Assembly (NCBI RefSeq): GCF_014678725.1
Contig: NZ_CP061497.1
Location: 496,001 to 560,000 of the forward strand
Source: Thermomonas sp. XSG
Lineage (GTDB): Bacteria > Pseudomonadota > Gammaproteobacteria > Xanthomonadales > Xanthomonadaceae
Direction of reading: 5' to 3'
Length of the DNA: 64,000 bases
The notes under the pieces were generated by a model. The model did not search any database. It had not been told where the DNA came from and saw nothing but the letters and a program-made list of their open reading frames with translations. The position numbers and the translations under genes are program-made. Below are positions 63,133 to 64,000 of the stretch, piece after piece. How positions within the stretch are numbered: position 1 is the stretch's first letter; the number at the start of each line of letters is the position of its first letter.

Positions 63133-64000
63133 ATGCGCCTGGCCGCGTTGTGCATGCTCTTCCTGCTGCTGCATGCAGCCGGGATTGCACGGGCACAACC
63201 CGCCCAGATGGCGCAGTCCCCTGCCCCGCGCATCGGCGTGGTGACGATGGGCCCGGGCGACATCTTCTGGGAGCGCTTCGGCCACGACGCCATCGTGGTC
63301 GACGACCCTGCGCGGCCCGGGCCGGTCAGCTACAACTTCGGCTTCTTCGACCTGGAAGAGGACGGCTTCGCCCAGCGCTTCGCCAAGGGCGAGATGCGCT
63401 ACCTGCTGGTGGCGCTGCCGCTGGAAGAAGACCTGGCCTACTACCGCGAGGTCGGACGCGGCGCGACCTTGCAATGGCTGGACCTGGACCCCGCGCAGGC
63501 GCGCCGGCTGGCCGCCGACCTGGCCGAGAACGCCAAGCCCGAGAACGCGCGCTACCGCTACGACTACTACACCGACAACTGTGCCACGCGGGTGCGTGAC
63601 GCACTCGACCGCGCACTGGACGGGCGCCTGCGCAGGCAGCTGGAAGGCCGATCCAGCGGCGACACCTATCGCAGCGAATCACTCCGCCTGGCCGCGCCCG
63701 CGCCATGGATGTGGCTGGGTTTCGACATCGGGATCGGGCCGTTCGGCGACCGCGCGCTGACCCGCTGGGAGCAGGGCTTTCTGCCGCGCCGGCTGGCCGA
63801 CGACCTGCGCAAGGTGACCCGCGCCGACGGCCGCCCGCTGGTGGCGGCGGAGGTCGAGCTGCTGCCGCAGCGGCAGGCCGCCGAACCGGTGGAGCAGGCG
63901 CAACCCCTGTGGCCCTGGTTGCTGGCGGGCACCACCCTTGCACTGCTCGCGCTGGCGCTGGGCAGGCGCTACCCGCGCACACTGGCCGGACTGGCCGGCG
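63133..64000 (+). CDS. DUF4105 protein, truncated by window end
   Basis: At least 289 residues, open to the right edge. Signal peptide from ATG 63133 (MRLAALCMLFLLLHAAG); GGAG lies 6 bases upstream, while longer starts at 63118 and 63079 are in frame, the last overlapping corC. The mature part has GPGDIFWERFGHDAIVV, VSYNFGFFD, FAKGEMRYLL and YRYDYYTDNCATRVRDALDRAL, the DUF4105 (Lnb periplasmic-domain-like) signature with a conserved Cys in DNCATR. A membrane segment PWLLAGTTLALLALAL appears near the cut. Envelope protein of unknown role; follows corC. Confidence 0.83.
   Translation, partial: MRLAALCMLFLLLHAAGIARAQPAQMAQSPAPRIGVVTMGPGDIFWERFGHDAIVVDDPARPGPVSYNFGFFDLEEDGFAQRFAKGEMRYLLVALPLEEDLAYYREVGRGATLQWLDLDPAQARRLAADLAENAKPENARYRYDYYTDNCATRVRDALDRALDGRLRRQLEGRSSGDTYRSESLRLAAPAPWMWLGFDIGIGPFGDRALTRWEQGFLPRRLADDLRKVTRADGRPLVAAEVELLPQRQAAEPVEQAQPLWPWLLAGTTLALLALALGRRYPRTLAGLAG

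Noticed and set aside
1-64000. CRISPR array, prophage, integrase, complete insertion sequence or rRNA operon
   Set aside because: None seen by eye on either strand; the only mobile-looking unit is the palindrome in lhr.

Overview
The window is about 68-70 % GC by eye and densely coded. Gene content points to a gammaproteobacterium of the Xanthomonadaceae/Lysobacteraceae (Lysobacter, Luteimonas, Thermomonas or Pseudoxanthomonas-like). Pointers are the petABC-sspAB block with a PVWY-type cytochrome b, a fimT-pilVWX-pilY1-pilE minor-pilin operon, a DUF1453-type membrane protein, several TonB-dependent receptors and miaB-phoH-ybeY-corC synteny. Genus cannot be fixed from the sequence alone. Both ends cut a gene: an ABC exporter at the left and a DUF4105 protein at the right. 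No stretch over 300 bases lacks a gene.

Left third (1-26188). ABC exporter; ydbL-ydbH (envelope AsmA-like system) divergent from a receiver-Hpt phosphorelay protein; a minus-strand metabolic run pcnB-folK-panB-panC-panD-pgi (RNA polyadenylation, folate, pantothenate, glycolysis). Then come tRNA-Glu(CTC) with promoter and terminator, a giant Lhr-type helicase that carries an 83-base inverted-repeat element in frame, cyclopropane-fatty-acid synthase, a DUF3298-like lipoprotein, a cold-shock gene with a long leader, RluF, a small acetyltransferase, a rhomboid protease, a POT peptide transporter and a glutathione transferase. On the plus strand follow an M14 carboxypeptidase and, beyond a YdeI-type gene, a tight four-gene run: barnase-like secreted RNase, barstar inhibitor, GNAT, Rieske ferredoxin.

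Middle (26189-44886). A siderophore receptor behind a Fur-box-like palindrome is followed by a PepSY-type membrane protein. Then come hutD/comEA, an M20 peptidase, and the type IV pilus minor-pilin operon (minus strand). Divergent from that operon is a LytS/AlgZ(FimS)-type histidine kinase, the class that with AlgR controls the equivalent operon in Pseudomonas aeruginosa. PpnN nucleosidase and an Oar-like 1098-residue TonB-dependent receptor close the region.

Right third (44887-64000). MarC-type protein; grxD with a coupled, degenerate short-chain dehydrogenase, divergent from Fe-superoxide dismutase; purE-purK; Trm112-like/nadC; an FHA protein; DUF3301; the cytochrome bc1 operon petA-petB-petC followed by sspA-sspB; a lytic transglycosylase; miaB; a small membrane protein coupled to an amidohydrolase; and the phoH-ybeY-corC RNA/ribosome-quality and ion-homeostasis block, ending in a DUF4105 protein.

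Most of the window is ordinary core genome. The least ordinary items are the in-frame repeat in the helicase, the kinase/minor-pilin pairing, the dehydrogenase without Ser/Lys catalytic residues, the barnase-barstar pair and the composition shift inside pilY1. I saw no CRISPR array, prophage or complete insertion sequence.
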